From contig JAOUIM010000163.1 in assembly GCA_029884035.1 (NCBI GenBank), positions 1 through 7,650 on the forward strand: DNA of 7,650 nt. Reading direction: 5' to 3'. The translations under genes and the position numbers were made by a program. Positions 5,022-7,650 of this stretch are shown here, piece after piece. Origin of the DNA: Aquincola sp. Lineage in GTDB: Bacteria; Pseudomonadota; Gammaproteobacteria; Burkholderiales; Burkholderiaceae_C. The first letter of the stretch is position 1, and each line of letters starts with the position of its first letter. Under the pieces are notes generated by a model. The model ran no database searches. It was not told the DNA's origin and saw only the letters and a program-made list of their open reading frames with translations.

Positions 5022-6422
5022 GCGCAGGCTGACGATCCGATTGTCGCAATCGCCACCGCACCCGGCCGTGGGGCGGTGGGTGTCGTGCGCGTGTCGGGGC
5101 CGGATCTGGGCTCGCTCATCGACGCACTGATCGGCCGGCCGTTGGCGCCGCGCGTGGCGACCTATGGACCGCTGCGTGATGCGCGCGGCCATCCGATCGA
5201 CCAGGGGCTTGCGCTGCACTTCCCGGCCCCGCATTCGTACACCGGGGAGGATGTGCTCGAGCTGCAGGCTCATGGCGGACCGGTCGTGCTGCAGCTGCTG
5301 CTCGCCCGATGTCTGGAAGCCGCGGCTGAAACCGAGCTGCGCAGCGGGCGCATCAGGCTGCCGCGACTGCGCCTGGCGCAACCAGGTGAATTCACTCAGC
5401 GCGCGTTTCTCAATGGCAAACTCGACCTTGCCCAGGCTGAAGCGGTCGCCGATCTGATCGACGCCAGCACCGAAGCCGCGGCGCGCGGTGCCGGGCGCTC
5501 GCTGGCCGGCGAGTTCTCGCGCGAAGTCGGGGCGCTTGCGGAGGACCTCGTCGCACTGCGCACGCTGGTCGAGGCCACGCTGGACTTCCCGGAAGAGGAA
5601 ATCGAATTTCTGAAGAAGGCCGACCTGCGCGGCCGCCTCGATCGAACCGCCGCAAGCCTCAAGAGCCTGATTGACCGCACGCGCCAGGGCGCGTTGCTGT
5701 CGGAGGGCATGCGGGTCGTGCTGGCGGGCCAACCCAACGTCGGCAAGAGCTCCTTGCTCAATGCGCTGGCCGGCAGCGAGCTGGCGATCGTCACGCCGAT
5801 CCCGGGCACGACGCGTGACAAGATCGGCCAGACGATCCAGATCGAGGGCGTACCGGTGCACGTCACCGATACCGCCGGCTTGCGCGAGACGAACGGCGCA
5901 AGCGATGAGGTCGAGCGCATCGGCATCGCGCGCAGCTGGGCTGAAATCGAGGGCGCCGACGCGGTGATCTTCCTGCACGATCTCACGCGGGCCGGGCAAG
6001 CCGCGTACGAGGCGGGCGAGGCGGCGATCGCCAGGCGACTCAGTGGGGACGATCGGGTGCTCCATGTCTTCAACAAGTGCGATGCCGCACCTTCGCGCCG
6101 TGCGCCACATGACGGACTGCGCCTTTCGGCCCGTACCGCAGAAGGTCTGGATGCGTTGCGGCGCGCGCTGCTCGAGCGAGCCGGCTGGCACGGGAGTCCC
6201 GAAAGCCCTTTCATCGCCCGCACGCGCCACGTGAACGCCCTCAAGCGCGCGGGCGAACACGTGATTACTGCCGGTGAACTCACGACACGCGGCGACGCCG
6301 CGCTCGAACTGCTTGCCGAGGAGCTGCGCCTGGCACACGACGCGCTCGGCGAGATCACCGGGCGCATCAGCGCTGACGAACTCCTCGGGGCGATCTTCTC
6401 CAGGTTCTGCATCGGCAAGTGA
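5007..6422 (+). CDS. mnmE: tRNA uridine-5-carboxymethylaminomethyl(34) synthesis GTPase MnmE
   Basis: With MnmG, MnmE adds the carboxymethylaminomethyl group to C5 of wobble uridine 34 in certain tRNAs, using GTP and a tetrahydrofolate one-carbon donor. The 471-residue product is of normal length. The N-terminal tetrahydrofolate-binding domain begins DDPIVAIATAPGRGAVGVVRVSG (partly shown; 9-31) and contains PGEFTQRAFLNGKLDLAQAE (126-145). The GTPase domain has G1 GQPNVGKSS (241-249), the K-loop with TPIPGTTRD (263-271), G3 DTAG (288-291), the family Glu294 in GLRE, G4 NKCD (356-359) and G5 SA (374-375). The C-terminus is FCIGK, whose Cys is conserved. GTG at 5007 is the only in-frame start after an upstream TAG (4980-4982); no ribosome binding site is properly placed. 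It is followed by a strong terminator. Confidence 0.96.
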   Translation: MPSFLAQADDPIVAIATAPGRGAVGVVRVSGPDLGSLIDALIGRPLAPRVATYGPLRDARGHPIDQGLALHFPAPHSYTGEDVLELQAHGGPVVLQLLLARCLEAAAETELRSGRIRLPRLRLAQPGEFTQRAFLNGKLDLAQAEAVADLIDASTEAAARGAGRSLAGEFSREVGALAEDLVALRTLVEATLDFPEEEIEFLKKADLRGRLDRTAASLKSLIDRTRQGALLSEGMRVVLAGQPNVGKSSLLNALAGSELAIVTPIPGTTRDKIGQTIQIEGVPVHVTDTAGLRETNGASDEVERIGIARSWAEIEGADAVIFLHDLTRAGQAAYEAGEAAIARRLSGDDRVLHVFNKCDAAPSRRAPHDGLRLSARTAEGLDALRRALLERAGWHGSPESPFIARTRHVNALKRAGEHVITAGELTTRGDAALELLAEELRLAHDALGEITGRISADELLGAIFSRFCIGK

Positions 6423-6447
6423 ACACAAGTTGGTACATTGCCGCACC

Positions 6448-6473
6448 TCGGCGGTCCGGACCGCCGATTTTTT
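6448..6473 (+). terminator. Rho-independent terminator after mnmE
   Basis: A perfect 8-base-pair stem (6448-6455 with 6460-6467) closes the loop CCGG and runs directly into six T residues (6468-6473). It lies 26 bases after the mnmE stop. The opposite strand has no T-run at its end, so it acts on rightward transcription. This is the clearest terminator in the window. Confidence 0.88.
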
Positions 6474-6596
6474 GATCTGGCCCAATTCTCACGGGGCTCA
6501 TCGCCGCCCGAACGCGCGTTCACCCGCCTGCGCGATGCGCACCTGAGCAAGGACGTGCGCGGCACCGTCTGCGAGGCCTGCGTCGCCTACAAGTAG
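6474..6596 (+). pseudogene. Possible remnant: startless coding-like tail ending in TAG
   Basis: I do not recognise this product. In the frame closed by TAG at 6594-6596, the 27 codons from 6513 to 6593 end in G or C in all but one case, as in real genes here. They read as a plausible C-terminus, ending RGTVCEACVAYK with a CxxC pair. There is no ATG or GTG early in the frame, and the frame upstream runs through the mnmE terminator. From 6474 to 6512 the third positions are less biased. It could be the tail of a gene whose front was deleted, or GC-rich chance sequence. The stretch after it (6597-6634) holds GC-rich palindromic sequence and no gene. Confidence 0.3.
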
Positions 6597-6634
6597 GCGC
6601 GGCTCGGACCCGGCGCTCCCCGGGGGGCGAGTGC

Positions 6635-6663
6635 TTGTACGGCGCGCGCCGGCTCTCGATAAT
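6635..6663 (+). promoter_or_regulatory. Candidate promoter of the cyclic-nucleotide-binding gene
   Basis: TTGTAC (6635-6640) and GATAAT (6658-6663, five of six to TATAAT) are 17 bases apart. Transcription would start near 6670, about 16 bases before the ATG at 6687. The -35 matches only in TTG, but the -10 stands out in this GC-rich sequence. Confidence 0.45.
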
Positions 6664-6686
6664 CGGTGAGGCCAACGCCTGCACCG

Positions 6687-7154
6687 ATGGATATCCAGCC
6701 ACTCTGCGAAGCCATGCGCTCGCTGAACGCCGCCGACGCGTTCAAGGCGAGGCTGTCGCTCGAGCAGTGGCGGATGGTCGAGCCCTTCCTGACGCGCGCC
6801 GACGTGCGCGCGGGCGAACTGTTGCTCAAGCAGGGCGAGCACGATCGCACGCTGTACCTGCTCGAGTCGGGAACGCTGCAGGTCTACGTGAACCAGCCCA
6901 AGCCCGGCGTGTCGCGCCTGTCGATTCTTCGTGCCGGCTCGGTGGTGGGCGAGGCCGGCCTGTTCAGCGACCAGCCACGCATGGCCAACGTCGAGGCAAT
7001 GACCGCCGCCGCGGTCTGGGCCCTTCGCGGGCCGCGTTTCGAGGAGCTGGCTGCGCGCAACCCGGCGTTGACGCTGGAACTGGTGCGCGCCGCCGCCGCC
7101 GTGATGGGCGTTCGCATGCGTGCCAACATCGAGCTCGGTCAGGCGGTCAGCTGA
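6687..7154 (+). CDS. Small stand-alone cyclic nucleotide-binding domain protein
   Basis: The 155-residue product is essentially one CRP/PKA-type cyclic nucleotide-binding domain. Residues about 38-70 form the beta-roll entry (VRAGELLLKQGEHDRTLYLL, then ESGTLQVYV). Residues 84-101 form the phosphate-binding cassette (GSVVGEAGLFSDQPRMAN), with the Gly-Glu pair and the Arg that in true cAMP/cGMP binders contact ribose and phosphate. A helical C-terminus follows (about 117-147). There is no helix-turn-helix, kinase, channel or other output domain, and the protein ends right after the roll, so it is not a CRP/FNR transcription factor. The ligand is unknown. An in-frame GTG at 6666 would add seven residues but lies only two bases after the -10-like box, so the ATG at 6687 is preferred. 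It probably forms a single-gene unit, converging on apt. Confidence 0.82.
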   Translation: MDIQPLCEAMRSLNAADAFKARLSLEQWRMVEPFLTRADVRAGELLLKQGEHDRTLYLLESGTLQVYVNQPKPGVSRLSILRAGSVVGEAGLFSDQPRMANVEAMTAAAVWALRGPRFEELAARNPALTLELVRAAAAVMGVRMRANIELGQAVS

Positions 7155-7244
7155 ATCGATCCAACGCCGCCCGCGGCTGCCGGCCCGCGCACGGATGCGC
7201 CGAGCACACCCGCGCCGTGGCGGCTCGCCGGCGGTGAGGGTGGA

Positions 7245-7650
7245 TCAGTGCCCGTCGAAATCGACCAGTGTGAACAACGCGAGGCCGCCCTCGCGCAGCC
7301 GAGCCGAGCCGCCGAGTTCGGGCAGATCGACGATCGCCGCGCCCTCGACCACCTGCGCGCCGAGCCGGTCGAGCAGACGCTTTCCGGCCAGCATCGTGCC
7401 CCCGGTGGCGATGAGGTCGTCGACCAGCAGCACGCGTGCACCCCGGACCACGGCATCCGTATGGATCTCGACGGTAGCGCTGCCGTATTCGAGCTCGTAG
7501 GTCTCGGCCATCGTCGTGAAGGGAAGCTTGCCTTTCTTGCGGATCGGCACGAAGCCCACATTGAGCTCATGCGCCAACACCGCGCCGATGATGAAGCCGC
7601 GCGCATCGAGCCCGGCGACGGCGGCGAGTCTTGCATCGAAGTAGCGATGC
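7245..7650 (-). CDS. apt: Adenine phosphoribosyltransferase, C-terminal part
   Basis: Apt converts adenine and PRPP to AMP and pyrophosphate in purine salvage in the cytoplasm. The last 134 codons and the TGA are present; the start lies beyond the right edge. The visible part contains VAGLDARGFIIGAVLA, VGFVPIRKKGKLP, TYELEYG with VEIHTDAV, the PRPP-binding loop VLLVDDLIATGGT (73-85 of the visible part) and DLPELGGSARL (108-118). These are the family motifs in order. An internal GTG at 7578-7580 is not the start, because typical Apt sequence continues upstream of it to the window edge. It converges on the cyclic-nucleotide-binding gene; the 90 bases between them show no convincing terminator for either strand. 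Confidence 0.95.
   Translation of the reverse strand, partial: HRYFDARLAAVAGLDARGFIIGAVLAHELNVGFVPIRKKGKLPFTTMAETYELEYGSATVEIHTDAVVRGARVLLVDDLIATGGTMLAGKRLLDRLGAQVVEGAAIVDLPELGGSARLREGGLALFTLVDFDGH

Noticed and set aside
4953..6485. Long minus-strand open frame opposite mnmE (510 codons), and another at 5396-6565
   Set aside because: They mirror a certain mnmE gene on the other strand; the products are Arg/Ala-rich with no recognisable motif. Long antisense open frames are expected at this GC content.
6420..6596. Stop-codon readthrough of mnmE into the same-frame tail ending at 6596
   Set aside because: MnmE normally ends at the conserved CIGK motif, and a strong terminator lies 26 bases after its stop, so the shared frame is probably chance.
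6666..6686. GTG start adding seven residues to the cyclic-nucleotide-binding protein
   Set aside because: It lies two bases after the GATAAT -10-like box and would not be in a transcript from that promoter; no ribosome binding site precedes it. It stays possible if transcription starts further upstream.
7155..7244. Bidirectional terminator between the cyclic-nucleotide-binding gene and apt
   Set aside because: Only short GC-rich complementary pieces and no T-run on either strand.

Overview
The window is a chromosomal replication-origin neighbourhood from a high-GC proteobacterium, most likely a betaproteobacterium of the order Burkholderiales. This rests on the gene order (dnaN and dnaA leftward; rpmH, rnpA, yidD, yidC and mnmE rightward), on the high GC at third codon positions, and on remembered family resemblance: the DnaN N-terminus, the DnaA start MSNDLWERG, and the RnpA motifs MARTAHF and TRNLIKR. 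No alignment was run, so the rank below class is inference.

Left part (1-1904, minus strand): the first 80 codons of dnaN (beta clamp) run off the left edge. A gene-free spacer of 256 bases holds three DnaA-box-like sites and an AT-richer patch. A complete dnaA of 468 codons follows. Centre (1905-2133): the divergent dnaA/rpmH control region has one perfect DnaA box and one near-perfect box flanking a plausible dnaA promoter, and a plausible rpmH promoter on the other side. This is the first candidate for oriC or dnaA autoregulation. Two more strong DnaA boxes lie inside the rnpA reading frame.

Right part (2134-6422, plus strand): rpmH (ribosomal protein L34), rnpA (RNase P protein), yidD and yidC (membrane insertion), then mnmE (tRNA wobble-uridine GTPase). 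The rnpA/yidD and yidD/yidC junctions are 4-base ATGA overlaps, so those three genes are probably translationally coupled. A very stable hairpin with a T-rich tail lies before mnmE and covers its only usable start codon. A clear rho-independent terminator follows mnmE.

Far right (6423-7650): a short stretch with codon-like composition but no start, possibly the tail of a lost gene. Then come a small stand-alone cyclic-nucleotide-binding-domain protein (plus strand) and, converging on it, the 3' part of apt (adenine phosphoribosyltransferase, minus strand), which runs off the right edge.

The genes are core housekeeping genes: replication initiation and processivity, translation and RNA processing, membrane protein biogenesis, tRNA modification, purine salvage. 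I see no transposon, CRISPR array, tRNA, rRNA, phage or defence module. The unusual points concern sites rather than new proteins: the spread of DnaA boxes over two spacers and the rnpA coding region, the hairpin on the mnmE start, and the coding-like fragment after mnmE.
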